Assembly (NCBI GenBank): GCA_031976395.1
Contig: DALYLJ010000017.1
Coordinates: 1-31,384 of the forward strand
Origin: UBA11164 sp002420085
GTDB taxonomy: Bacteria > Pseudomonadota > Gammaproteobacteria > Xanthomonadales > Xanthomonadaceae
Direction of reading: 5' to 3'
Length of the DNA stretch: 31,384 nucleotides
Both the position numbers and the translations under genes were made by a program. Position 1 is the stretch's first letter. Every line of letters starts with the position of its first letter. The notes beneath the pieces are model-generated. The model saw nothing but the letters and a program-made list of their open reading frames with translations, searched no databases and was not told the origin of the DNA. Positions 9,304 to 17,195 of this stretch are shown here, piece after piece.

Positions 9304-9700
9304 ATGTTCGATGTCCGTCCGTCGCAACGGTGGCGATCGATCCGACCGGCGTGGCCGTCACTGGCGCTCGTGCTGGCGCTCGCACTGCCGGCACACAGCA
9401 TCGCCGCCACGCTCGAATCGGTGCGCGTCGAGGGCCTGGCCGCACCGATGGCCGAGGCCGTCCGGCGCGCACTCACCCTGTCACGGCTCAACGAGTCGCA
9501 GCGAGCCGATCTGTCGCCGGCCCGTCTCGCCTTCCTGATCCGACGCGCCGAGCGTGAGGCCGACCATCGCTCTGGCAGAGTCGGCTCGGACTGGATGCCG
9601 AACGGTCGGCCTGGAATACCGGCTGCGCGATCGTCTCGATGTCGAGATCGAGTCCGGGCTGGAACAATCGGCAACCCTGCGCTGGCGACACGAGCGCTGA
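9304..9700 (+). pseudogene. Collapsed tamA-tamB remnant (TamA N-terminus joined to TamB C-terminus)
   Basis: From the ATG at 9304 the first ~85 codons read as a secreted TamA-like protein: a signal peptide (hydrophobic run SLALVLALALPAHSIA) and then a first POTRA-like segment, LESVRVEGLAAPMAEAVRRAL to AFLIRRAERE. After about 9560 this frame turns into Arg/Pro-rich text with no family resemblance. One frame over, sequence ending with a TGA at 9698-9700 reads VGLEYRLRDRLDVEIESG and on to LRWRHER. This looks like the last beta-strands of TamB. In intact genomes tamA and tamB are adjacent in this order and together span several kilobases. I infer a large internal deletion with frameshift. The short run RPTIALAES around 9557-9583, in the second frame, may also derive from TamA, so more than one event is possible. 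Confidence 0.65.
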
Positions 9701-10341
9701 CGTCCGCCGCACATCCGCACACGCCTGCAACGCCGCACCGGGAACCCACGCAGGCTCACACAAGACCCGATTCGCCCTCGTCCGGGCGGACCCGAGAGCA
9801 CCCCCACAGACCCGAAACGTGATTATTACTCACTACTTTGAGGCATTTTGAATCAAACGCTTGGCTATCTGGAGCGGCAAAAATCGCTATTTTCTGAATC
9901 GCATATGAATAAAACAAGTCTGTGTGACATGATCCGTTGACGCCTTCTATACGCATTGGTACGGTCCGACCGGGGAAATGGAACTGCTGCCGATCGCGAC
10001 CACCGCAACGGCAGCCGCAGGCGCTTGAGCGCTGCCGGAAAAGGGGGAGGCTGGCCGAACATGGATAGCGCGCTCGCGGAGCATTCGACCGCAGCGATGA
10101 GGCGCGGAGGACAACGGGCCTGGGGAGACCCGTTACGCCGTCGCGTCGTACTGTCCGCTCGGCCGGCACCCCGCCCCACCTCGAACACCCCGCCAACCCG
10201 CACCGCCTGCCTTGCATCCGGCGGTCAGGCGGACATCACCCCAGAACCCGTCCTCGACCCTCCGGCCAGCCTCGGCACCGCCCAGCCGTGCGTCGCCTGG
10301 TTCCGGCCATCGCGGATGCCCGCAGCGAATCGGACTCGACC
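9701..10341. other. Gene-poor leader region of the oxygenase operon
   Basis: This stretch of about 640 bp lies between the tam remnant and the first Rieske gene. Positions 9821-9960 are AT-rich (56 G+C in 140 bases by hand count) in contrast to the surrounding very GC-rich DNA; 9966-10341 is GC-rich again. Open frames on both strands here have Arg/Pro-rich, non-protein-like translations. Apart from the promoter candidates, I see no gene, RNA or mobile-element end. Confidence 0.6.
9924..9965 (+). promoter_or_regulatory. Overlapping sigma70-type promoter candidates upstream of the Rieske operon
   Basis: Two candidates overlap at the right end of the AT-rich island. One is GTGACA (9924-9929) with an 18-bp spacer to TATACG (9948-9953). 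The other is TTGACG (9937-9942) with a 17-bp spacer to TACGGT (9960-9965). Either would drive the oxygenase operon with a leader of about 370-385 nt before the ATG at 10342. The long leader leaves room for regulation, but no riboswitch fold was recognised. Confidence 0.45.
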
Positions 10342-11430
10342 ATGAACTATCTGCGCAATACCTGGTACGCGGCCGCCTGGGCCGATGAAGTGTCACGTAA
10401 CCTGTTCTCGCGGGAGATTCTCGAAGAGCAGGTTCTGTTGTTCCGCCGCGAGGATGGCTCGATCGCGGCGGTCTCCAATGTCTGTCCACACCGCTTCGCA
10501 CCACTCGCCAAGGGCCGCCTGATCGGCGATGTGGTCGAGTGCCCGTACCACGGGCTCCAGTTCGATGGCAGCGGCGCCTGCGTCCGCAACCCGCATCCGC
10601 ACGGCTGCGGCAAGATCCCGCCGCGCGCCCGCCTGAAGACCTACCCGACCATCGAACGCTACGGCGTGATCTGGATCTGGATGGGCTGGAAGACCCCCGA
10701 CCCGGCCCTGCTGCCCGACTACGGCTGGCTCGAACAGCCGGAAACCTACCGCGAGATCCATGGCCTGTGCGAGGTCAAGGCGTATTACGAACTGATCGTC
10801 GACAACGTCCTCGACCTGACCCACCTGCCGTACCTGCACGAAGGCGGCCTCGGGGTGTCGAAGAAAGACCTCGAAGTCGAGAACGTCGAGGACGTCAACG
10901 AGGGTGACACCTACTGGTGCAAGCGCTGGAGCAACGGCATCGCACCCAGCCCGGACTTCATGCGCTTCAACCCGATCCTGGCAGAGTTCAAGTGCGACAA
11001 GACCAACTATGTGCGCTGGAATGCCCCCAGCCATGTGGCGATCATGCCCAACTACTGGAAGAGCGGCACCGACCGCGAGCACCTGACCAACCTGCACATC
11101 GCCACCATGCTGACCCCGGCACGGGAAGGCCACACCTGGCAGTTCTGGAGTCTGGCGCGCAACTTCGGCCTCGATAACGATCCGCTCGACGAGATCATGC
11201 GCAAGGCGGCGCGGGTCGGGCTGGAAGGTGAGGATGTCGACATCATCGAAGCCCAGTACCGCAACATGGGCACCTCAGATCTGTTCAGCCTGAAGCTGGC
11301 GGCACTGCCCGGTGACATCACCCCGACCCGGGTGCGCCGGGCACTGCAACGGATGATCGCCCAGGAGCAGGCCGAACTGGCCGAGATCGCCAGTCAGGCC
11401 CACGAGGTCGAGACCGAAGCCACCGCCTGA
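10342..11430 (+). CDS. Rieske non-heme iron oxygenase, VanA-like (copy 1)
   Basis: This 362-residue oxygenase component has an N-terminal Rieske [2Fe-2S] domain with Cys48, His50, Cys67 and His70 (CPH...CPYHGLQF). Its C-terminal catalytic domain carries mononuclear iron ligands in DNVLDLTHLPYLHEG (Asp158, His161, His166). The NTWYAAAW start and the SLARNFGLDND segment place it with vanillate O-demethylase-like oxygenases (VanA family). Such enzymes hydroxylate or demethylate using electrons from a ferredoxin/reductase. I chose the ATG at 10342 because it gives the conserved NTWY N-terminus; an open frame begins 18 codons earlier. It heads an apparent twelve-gene operon, and the ferredoxin at its far end is a plausible partner. 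The substrate is unknown; context suggests an acyl chain. Confidence 0.93.
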   Translation: MNYLRNTWYAAAWADEVSRNLFSREILEEQVLLFRREDGSIAAVSNVCPHRFAPLAKGRLIGDVVECPYHGLQFDGSGACVRNPHPHGCGKIPPRARLKTYPTIERYGVIWIWMGWKTPDPALLPDYGWLEQPETYREIHGLCEVKAYYELIVDNVLDLTHLPYLHEGGLGVSKKDLEVENVEDVNEGDTYWCKRWSNGIAPSPDFMRFNPILAEFKCDKTNYVRWNAPSHVAIMPNYWKSGTDREHLTNLHIATMLTPAREGHTWQFWSLARNFGLDNDPLDEIMRKAARVGLEGEDVDIIEAQYRNMGTSDLFSLKLAALPGDITPTRVRRALQRMIAQEQAELAEIASQAHEVETEATA

Positions 11431-11449
11431 TCGCGCCGCATCGAATCCG

Positions 11450-11483
11450 CTGCCGACACCGGACATCGCATCGGTGTCGGCAG
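11450..11483 (+). repeat. Perfect 12-bp stem-loop between the two Rieske genes
   Basis: CTGCCGACACCG (11450-11461) and CGGTGTCGGCAG (11472-11483) are exact reverse complements separated by 10 nt. The hairpin lies in the 79-bp gap, 26 bases before the second Rieske ATG and upstream of its AAGGAAG ribosome-binding site. There is no T-tract. It may act as a processing or stabilising element or a partial terminator that sets the ratio of the two oxygenases. Confidence 0.65.
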
Positions 11484-11509
11484 ACCGGTGACCGCCAAGG
11501 AAGCCCGCC

Positions 11510-12619
11510 ATGAAACACCTCAAGAACACCTGGTACGTCGCCGCCTGGGACTACGAAGTCGGGCGGCATCTGATGATGCGGGAGATCCTCGATCGACCGA
11601 TCCTGCTGTATCGCGAGGAAAATGGTCGCGCGGTCGCCCTGTCCGACATCTGTCCGCACCGCTATGCCCCGCTGCACAAGGGTCGGCTGTGCGGCGACCG
11701 GGTGGAATGTCCGTATCACGGCCTGCAATTCGATGCCAACGGCCAGTGCGTCCACAACCCGCACCCGCATGGCAATGGCCCGATCCCGCGCAATGCCAGG
11801 GTGCGCTCTTATCCGGTGATCGAGCAGTACGGCGCAATCTGGGTCTGGATGGGCGAGAAGGAGCCGGACCCGAATGCCCTGCCCGACTATCACTTCATCT
11901 CCGACACCGACAACTATCGAACCATCCGTGGTGTTTTCGACATCGAAAACCACTACGAGATGGTCAACGACAACGCCCTCGATCTCACCCACGTCACCTT
12001 CACCCATGCCGGCACATTGGGCGCCGGTCTGGACAATGTCCGCAACGAACGGGTCGTGCGCGAGCGAATCGGCAATACCCTGTGGTGCAAGCGCTTCAAC
12101 GACGGCATCGAAGCGGGCAGCGACTTCCAGCGTTTCAATCCGGCCCTGGTCGGGATCAAGGTGGACAAGCAGCAGAACGTGCGCTGGGACCCACCGGGCT
12201 ACATCGTCATCATCATCCGCTACGTCCAGGCCGACACCGAGGACACCCACTACACCAGCATCTTCGCCGGCAATCTGCTGACACCGATTTCCGAGACCCG
12301 CACCCGCATGTTCTGGAGCGTTTCGCGCACCTTCGGCTTGCAGATCGAGGCGCTCGACCATGCCATGCGCGCCTCGGCCGAACTCGCCCTGATGGTTCAG
12401 GACAAGACCATGATCGAGGATCAGCTTCGATTGATGGGCACGACCGACCTGGAGTCGATGCGACCGGTCTACATCGCCGATGACGCCACCCCGGTCGCCG
12501 CCCGGCGCCTGCTCAAGGAACTGATCGAAGCCGAAGAGCGCGAGGAGCGCGAACAGCGCGCCGCCGGCTCGGCGACCCGACGCGCCGAACCCGAGGCCAC
12601 CCCGGAGCGCGTGACATGA
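11510..12619 (+). CDS. Rieske non-heme iron oxygenase, VanA-like (copy 2)
   Basis: This 369-residue paralogue of the preceding gene has all ligands at the same residue numbers: Cys48, His50, Cys67 and His70 for the cluster, and Asp158, His161 and His166 (NDNALDLTHVTFTHAGTLG) for the mononuclear iron. The N-terminal domains are clearly similar (NTWYVAAW, NPHPHGNG, YGAIWVWMG), while the substrate-facing C-terminal halves differ. This implies tandem duplication followed by divergence to another substrate or step. A charged Glu/Arg-rich tail (about residues 335-369) is extra. The start has a good AAGGAAG ribosome-binding site. The stop overlaps the desaturase start (ATGA). Confidence 0.93.
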   Translation: MKHLKNTWYVAAWDYEVGRHLMMREILDRPILLYREENGRAVALSDICPHRYAPLHKGRLCGDRVECPYHGLQFDANGQCVHNPHPHGNGPIPRNARVRSYPVIEQYGAIWVWMGEKEPDPNALPDYHFISDTDNYRTIRGVFDIENHYEMVNDNALDLTHVTFTHAGTLGAGLDNVRNERVVRERIGNTLWCKRFNDGIEAGSDFQRFNPALVGIKVDKQQNVRWDPPGYIVIIIRYVQADTEDTHYTSIFAGNLLTPISETRTRMFWSVSRTFGLQIEALDHAMRASAELALMVQDKTMIEDQLRLMGTTDLESMRPVYIADDATPVAARRLLKELIEAEEREEREQRAAGSATRRAEPEATPERVT

Positions 12620-13626
12620 CGGCCCCGGCTCGTCGGCTGCGACCGAACCTGCCACCGCACTTCTACGCGCCCAATCCGGCGCTGGTCGCGGTGTGGTTCC
12701 TCTACGGCACGGCCTCGTTCTTCGGCGGCGGCTATCTCGCCCACGCACTCTGGCTGAGCGATGGCCCGCCCCTGTTGATCGCGCCGGCCATGCTGCTGTT
12801 GATCGTGATCGCCAGCAACGGCCTGCACCTGCTCGGCTGGCTGGCGCACGAAGGCATCCACCTGTCGATGGTGCGCAACCGGCACCTGAACCTGCTGCTC
12901 GGCAGTTTCGTCGGCTCGGTGCTGATGCTGCCGGCCATCGGACTGGGCATCGCCCATTGGCCCCACCATCGCTTCACCAACGGCGTCGCCGATCCCGACA
13001 CGGTCGTCCAGGCCCGTCACCAGACCTTCTGGCGGCGCTTCCTGCTGGCCCGCATCCACGCCAATCGAACCTATCTCGGCAATGCCCTGCGCTTGATGTT
13101 CGGGCGGCCGCTGCCGGACAGCTATCGGATGCCGTTCAGCCATCGTGCGCTGGCGCTGCACGCCTGGCTCGGGACGATCTTCATGCTCGGCTGGCTGCTC
13201 GCCTACGGCCTGGTCGCCTGGTACGACATGAGCTACTTCCTGATCGCGATCCTCGGCCCCTTCCTGGCGATGATCCCGATCACCGGACTCAGGGTCTACA
13301 TCGAACACGCCGGCACCCTCGAAGGCGAGGCCGTCGATGCCCGCAGCTACACCTCGCCGCTGTACACCCTGCTGCTGTTCGGCAACAACTACCACCTCGA
13401 ACATCACCTCTATCCGAAGGTGCCCGGCTATCGGCTGCCCCTGCTGCACCGCATGCTCAAGGCCGAGGGTTTCTATGACCGCTTCGCGGATGTTCCGATC
13501 GTGCCGGGGGTGCTGCCGCCGCTGCGCTTCACGACGGGCCGCTTCCACTACCCAAGCTTTCCTGCCCGCCACGCCGAATCGGCGAAGCTGAGCGCCCACT
13601 CCACCCTCGATCCGGTACAGCCCTGA
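12616..13626 (+). CDS. Membrane fatty acid desaturase family protein
   Basis: This 336-residue integral membrane protein belongs to the histidine-box diiron desaturase/hydroxylase superfamily. The boxes are HEGIH (about residues 78-82), HWPHH (about 114-118) and HLEHH (about 259-263), with an extra His in YIEHAGT (about 229) as usual. Hydrophobic segments lie around 20-45, 50-75, 95-112, 175-200 and 205-230. Members introduce double bonds, hydroxyls or triple bonds into acyl chains, or make terminal alkenes (UndB type). The sequence alone does not distinguish these. Its neighbours, an acyl-AMP ligase and an ACP, suggest an ACP-bound acyl substrate, as in JamB-type desaturases. Electrons could come from the operon's ferredoxin. 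It is coupled to both neighbours by overlapping stop/start codons. Confidence 0.92.
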   Translation: MTAPARRLRPNLPPHFYAPNPALVAVWFLYGTASFFGGGYLAHALWLSDGPPLLIAPAMLLLIVIASNGLHLLGWLAHEGIHLSMVRNRHLNLLLGSFVGSVLMLPAIGLGIAHWPHHRFTNGVADPDTVVQARHQTFWRRFLLARIHANRTYLGNALRLMFGRPLPDSYRMPFSHRALALHAWLGTIFMLGWLLAYGLVAWYDMSYFLIAILGPFLAMIPITGLRVYIEHAGTLEGEAVDARSYTSPLYTLLLFGNNYHLEHHLYPKVPGYRLPLLHRMLKAEGFYDRFADVPIVPGVLPPLRFTTGRFHYPSFPARHAESAKLSAHSTLDPVQP

Positions 13627-14189
13627 TGTCCGACCTGTCCACCCCGCCCTCGGCAACCATCGCCGAGCCGAATCAACCCGCGCCGGGGCTCGGTGCCCTG
13701 ATCCGTGCCCTGCGCGGCGGCTCACCGTCCGAGCGCATCCGCGCCTGCTGGCTGGGCCTGCATCGCCTGCCCGGCGGCAAACGCCTGTTCAGTTGGCTGA
13801 TCGGTACGTTCGCACCGTACTCGGGAACCATCAGCGCCCGGGTCGAATCGCTGGCACGCAACCATGCCCGGGTGCGGATGGCCGATCGCCGCAGGCTGCG
13901 CAATCATCTGCGCAGCCTGCATGCGATCGCCCTGATCAATCTGGCCGAGTACGCCGGCAATCTGGCGCTCGCCTATTCGATGCCCGACAACGCGCGATTC
14001 ATCGTCACCGGTATCGAGATGCGCTATTTCCGCAAGGCGCGCGGCACGATCACCGCCGTCTGCGATCAGGTGATGCCGACCGACAACACCCGGCAGGAAA
14101 TCAACATCACTGTCGATCTGTTCGACCGCGACGGCGAACGGGTCGCCCAAGGCACCCTGGTCTCGCTGATCGGCCCGATGCGCGAATAG
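13626..14189 (+). CDS. DUF4442 hotdog-fold protein (thioesterase-like)
   Basis: This 187-residue protein has a DUF4442-type hotdog domain in its C-terminal two thirds (LHAIALINLAEYAGNLALAYSMP, then FIVTGIEMRYFRKARGTITA and GERVAQGTLVSLIG). The first 45 residues are polar and Pro-rich. DUF4442 proteins are related to PaaI-type thioesterases; most have no proven substrate. It overlaps the desaturase stop by one base (TGATG). It could release or edit acyl thioesters of this pathway, but the operon has a second hotdog protein and an alpha/beta hydrolase, so its precise step is open. Confidence 0.8.
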   Translation: MSDLSTPPSATIAEPNQPAPGLGALIRALRGGSPSERIRACWLGLHRLPGGKRLFSWLIGTFAPYSGTISARVESLARNHARVRMADRRRLRNHLRSLHAIALINLAEYAGNLALAYSMPDNARFIVTGIEMRYFRKARGTITAVCDQVMPTDNTRQEINITVDLFDRDGERVAQGTLVSLIGPMRE

Positions 14190-14255
14190 CACCGGCCGCC
14201 CGAACCCACGAACCCGCACCCATAGTCCCCGCACACCCCAACCCCGGAGCCGCGA

Positions 14256-15074
14256 ATGCTGATCGACCTGGCCAGACTGACCCTCAAACTCGTCCCTGAC
14301 GGACTGGGCTACGCCATCACCGACCGCCTTGCGGCGATGACCCGGCGGCCGCCGCTGGAACCGGCCGAGCGCGAGGCCATGGCCGACGCCGAACGGCTGA
14401 GCTATGGCGATGGCGGACGGATGGCTGCGTTCGCGTGGGGCCAGGGTCCGACCGTGATCCTGGTCCATGGCTGGAGCGGCCGCGCCGCCCAGATGGCACC
14501 GCTGGCTCGACGTATTGCCAGCGCCGGTTTCCGGGCGGTCGCCTTCGATGTCGAAGGCCATGGCGACTCGCCCGGCAACCAGACCCACTGGCGCTACTTC
14601 CTGCGCGACATCCCGGCGCTGGCGAATTCGCTCGGTGCGACACCGTTCGCCCTGGTCGGCCATTCGGCCGGCGCGCTGACCATGATGGCGGCACGCCACG
14701 CCGGCCAGATCCGGGCCGAGCGCTACGTCTGCATCTGCGCGCCATCGCACCCCTTCCCACCGATCAACGTGATCGAAAAGAAGCTGGCACCGCGTCGGGC
14801 GATCATCGAGCGCTACAAGGCGTTCATCGCCGGCCAGTTCGGCACCACCTGGGCGGAGTTGGAGCCCGGCCGCGTCTATCACGGACTCGGCAGCGACACC
14901 CTGCTGTTCTACGACACCACCGATCGTTTCGTGAATCACACCGAAGGCGACACGATCGCCGCCATCGCCGCAGGTGCCCGCCTGATCAAGACCGACCGCT
15001 ACAGCCACGCCGGCATCCTCACCGCTCGGGAACTGCACGACGCGGTCACGGAGTTCCTGACCACCACCGACTGA
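14256..15074 (+). CDS. Alpha/beta fold hydrolase of the oxygenase operon
   Basis: This 272-residue protein has the oxyanion HGWSG motif (residues 71-75), nucleophile elbow GHSAGA with Ser137, a probable acid in YDTTDRFV and the catalytic His in YSHAGIL. The nearest fold types are lysophospholipase and esterase-like hydrolases. It has no signal peptide and is probably cytoplasmic. It lies 66 bp after the DUF4442 gene and 112 bp before the acyl-AMP ligase, the two largest gaps after the Rieske pair. A type II thioesterase or product-release role is inferred from context only. Confidence 0.85.
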   Translation: MLIDLARLTLKLVPDGLGYAITDRLAAMTRRPPLEPAEREAMADAERLSYGDGGRMAAFAWGQGPTVILVHGWSGRAAQMAPLARRIASAGFRAVAFDVEGHGDSPGNQTHWRYFLRDIPALANSLGATPFALVGHSAGALTMMAARHAGQIRAERYVCICAPSHPFPPINVIEKKLAPRRAIIERYKAFIAGQFGTTWAELEPGRVYHGLGSDTLLFYDTTDRFVNHTEGDTIAAIAAGARLIKTDRYSHAGILTARELHDAVTEFLTTTD

Positions 15075-15122
15075 AGCGTCCGCCCACACCGTTCGCGACG
15101 GCGCACCCGTCGAATCGAACCG

Positions 15123-15150
15123 CCCGGCCGACCCTGCTGATGCGGCCGGG
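15123..15150 (+). repeat. 8-bp stem-loop before the acyl-AMP ligase gene
   Basis: CCCGGCCG (15123-15130) and CGGCCGGG (15143-15150) are perfect complements with a 12-nt loop, 36 bases before the ATG at 15187. It is a second intercistronic hairpin in this operon, again without a T-tract. Confidence 0.4.
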
Positions 15151-15186
15151 GTGGCTGGCTGCGACGCACTGGAGATCGTACCGACC

Positions 15187-16926
15187 ATGGATATCAACGA
15201 CACCCGCACCCTCGCCGAAGCCATCGAAGACCTCGCCCACTACCGCGACGGCGGCTATCGCTTCCTGGAGGCCGGACCCGACGGGGCGATCCTCGAAGAC
15301 TATCGGCCATTTCCCGAAGTCCATCGTCAGGCCCGCCAGCGCGCCGCCAGCCTGCAAGCGGCCGGTCTCGGCAAGGGCGATCGCCTGGCGATCGTCATGC
15401 CGGATACCGAAGCCTTCGTTTCGGCCTTCCTCGGCTGCGTGATGGCCGGCATCGTGCCGGTACCGATCTTCCCGCCCGATGGTCTGGTCCAACTGGATCG
15501 CTACGGCGCCACGGTGGCGGCCATCCTGGGCCGCTGCGAAGCCAAGGCGGTGCTGCTGTCCAGTCGGCTCGAAGAAGCCCTGCTGACCATCCCCGGACTG
15601 CCGCAACTGCCGTTCACCTTGCTGACCCCGGAACGGCTCGACGCGCTCGAAGCCGATTTCTCGCCGGTGGTGATCGGCCCCGACGATCTGGCCTTCCTGC
15701 AATTCACCAGCGGCTCGACCGCCACTCCGAAGGGAGTCCGAGTCAGTCATCGCAACATCCGCGCCAATACCGGCTCGATCCGACGCGCATTCGCGCTGAC
15801 CCCGAATGACGTTCCGGTGTCGTGGCTGCCGTTGTTCCACGACATGGGCCTGATCGGCTTCCTGCTGACCACCGTGTACGCCACGGTATCGACCCGTTTC
15901 ATTCCGACCCTGAGCTTCCTCAAGCGACCCGATTTCTGGCTGCGGGCGATGTCGCACTACCGGGGCACGATTGCCGTCGCACCGAGCTTCGCCTTCGGCC
16001 TGGTCGCACGCCGACTGACCGACGCCCAGGTCGCCAACCTCGATCTCTCGACCTGGCGGATCGCCGGCAGCGGCGCCGAACCGGTTCGGGTCGGCGATCT
16101 TCAGGCATTCGCCCGGCGACTGGAACCGGCCGGTTTCGACCAGCGCGCCTTCCTGCCGATGTTCGGACTGGCCGAAGCCACCCTGGCGGTCACCATCCCT
16201 CCGCTGGCATCCGGCCTGCGCTACCAGACCGTCGATCGCACCGCCCTCGGTGCCGAGGGCGTGGCCCGTGCGCCCGACTCGACCGCCAATGCCGTCGATA
16301 TCGTCAACTGCGGACCGGCCATCGACTGCGGCCAGATTGCCATCTTCGCCCCGGACGACGAGGCCAGCCGCACGCCCTTGCCCGAGCGCACCGTCGGCGA
16401 AATCCGGGTGCGTGGCGAGCACCTCTTCGATGGCTACTGGGACGACCCGGAAGCCACCGCCGCCGCCCATGCCGGCGATTACCTGCGGACCGGCGACCTC
16501 GGCTACCTCGATCAGGGCGAACTCTACGTCTGCGGGCGAATCAAGGGTCTGATCATCGTCAACGGCCGCAATTTCTTCCCCGACGACATCGAGCGGATCG
16601 TGTTCGGCAAGGCCGGGGTGCGCACCGCCTTCGCCTTCCAGACCTCGGGCAGCGCCGATGCCCCCGGCAAGGTCGTGCTGGCCGCCGAAGTGGTCGAACC
16701 GGAGCGCTTCGATCCCGGCCAGTTGCGTCATGCCGTCCACGCCGAACTGGGCCTCACCCTCGACGACATCGTGCCCCTCGAAAAGGGCCGTCTGCCCAAG
16801 ACTTCGAGCGGCAAACCACGCCGGCAGGAAGCCTGTCGGCTCTACGAATCCGGAAAGCTGCGCCCGCTCGACCTGACGGCCGCCCGCCCGACCCCTTCCC
16901 GAACCGAAAGTGAACCCGTGACATGA
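15187..16926 (+). CDS. Fatty acyl-AMP ligase (FAAL-like AMP-dependent synthetase)
   Basis: This 579-residue ANL-superfamily enzyme activates a carboxylic acid with ATP. Motifs are FTSGSTATPKGVRVSHRNI (about residue 172), YLRTGDLGYLDQGELYVCGR, and the hinge plus GRNFFPDDIE at about 459. It ends with LPKTSSGKPRR containing the catalytic Lys. The opening (YRFLEAGPDGAILEDYRPFPEVHRQAR), PVPIFPP and GRNFFPDDIE favour the fatty acyl-AMP ligase group, which hands acyl-adenylates to ACP rather than CoA. The immediately following, overlapping ACP gene supports this. I chose the ATG at 15187; a GTG at 15151 would add 12 residues. The diagnostic FAAL insertion needs an alignment to confirm, so an acyl-CoA ligase remains possible. 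Confidence 0.88.
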   Translation: MDINDTRTLAEAIEDLAHYRDGGYRFLEAGPDGAILEDYRPFPEVHRQARQRAASLQAAGLGKGDRLAIVMPDTEAFVSAFLGCVMAGIVPVPIFPPDGLVQLDRYGATVAAILGRCEAKAVLLSSRLEEALLTIPGLPQLPFTLLTPERLDALEADFSPVVIGPDDLAFLQFTSGSTATPKGVRVSHRNIRANTGSIRRAFALTPNDVPVSWLPLFHDMGLIGFLLTTVYATVSTRFIPTLSFLKRPDFWLRAMSHYRGTIAVAPSFAFGLVARRLTDAQVANLDLSTWRIAGSGAEPVRVGDLQAFARRLEPAGFDQRAFLPMFGLAEATLAVTIPPLASGLRYQTVDRTALGAEGVARAPDSTANAVDIVNCGPAIDCGQIAIFAPDDEASRTPLPERTVGEIRVRGEHLFDGYWDDPEATAAAHAGDYLRTGDLGYLDQGELYVCGRIKGLIIVNGRNFFPDDIERIVFGKAGVRTAFAFQTSGSADAPGKVVLAAEVVEPERFDPGQLRHAVHAELGLTLDDIVPLEKGRLPKTSSGKPRRQEACRLYESGKLRPLDLTAARPTPSRTESEPVT

Positions 16927-17195
16927 CCGACCGCACCGAGATCCGCGAAAAAATCCTCAAGACCCTGATCACCGTTCAGCCAAACCTGGCCGACGCCACC
17001 ATCGAGGAGCACACCAGCCTGTCCGACCTGCGGGTCGATTCCTTGCACCTGATCGAAGTCGGCGTCCTGCTCGAAGACACCTTCGGCAGCGCGGTGCGCT
17101 TCGACGAGTGGCTCGAACGCGAGCGCGCCAAGACCGATAACGCCTATGCCCTGTCGTCCCTGGTCGATTACGTCAGCGAGGCATGCCACTCGTGA
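16923..17195 (+). CDS. Stand-alone acyl carrier protein
   Basis: This 90-residue acidic, helical protein carries the phosphopantetheine attachment motif DLRVDSLHLIE, with Ser40 as the modification site after Asp39. It differs from housekeeping AcpP, is encoded away from any fatty-acid synthase genes, and overlaps the acyl-AMP ligase stop by ATGA. It is therefore probably a dedicated carrier loaded by that ligase and presented to the desaturase and oxygenases. No phosphopantetheinyl transferase gene is present in the window. Confidence 0.9.
   Translation: MTDRTEIREKILKTLITVQPNLADATIEEHTSLSDLRVDSLHLIEVGVLLEDTFGSAVRFDEWLERERAKTDNAYALSSLVDYVSEACHS

Noticed and set aside
9756..10217. 153-codon minus-strand frame in the region before the Rieske operon
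   Set aside because: Its composition changes abruptly at the AT-rich island, it shows no recognisable motif, and it lacks a good ribosome-binding site.
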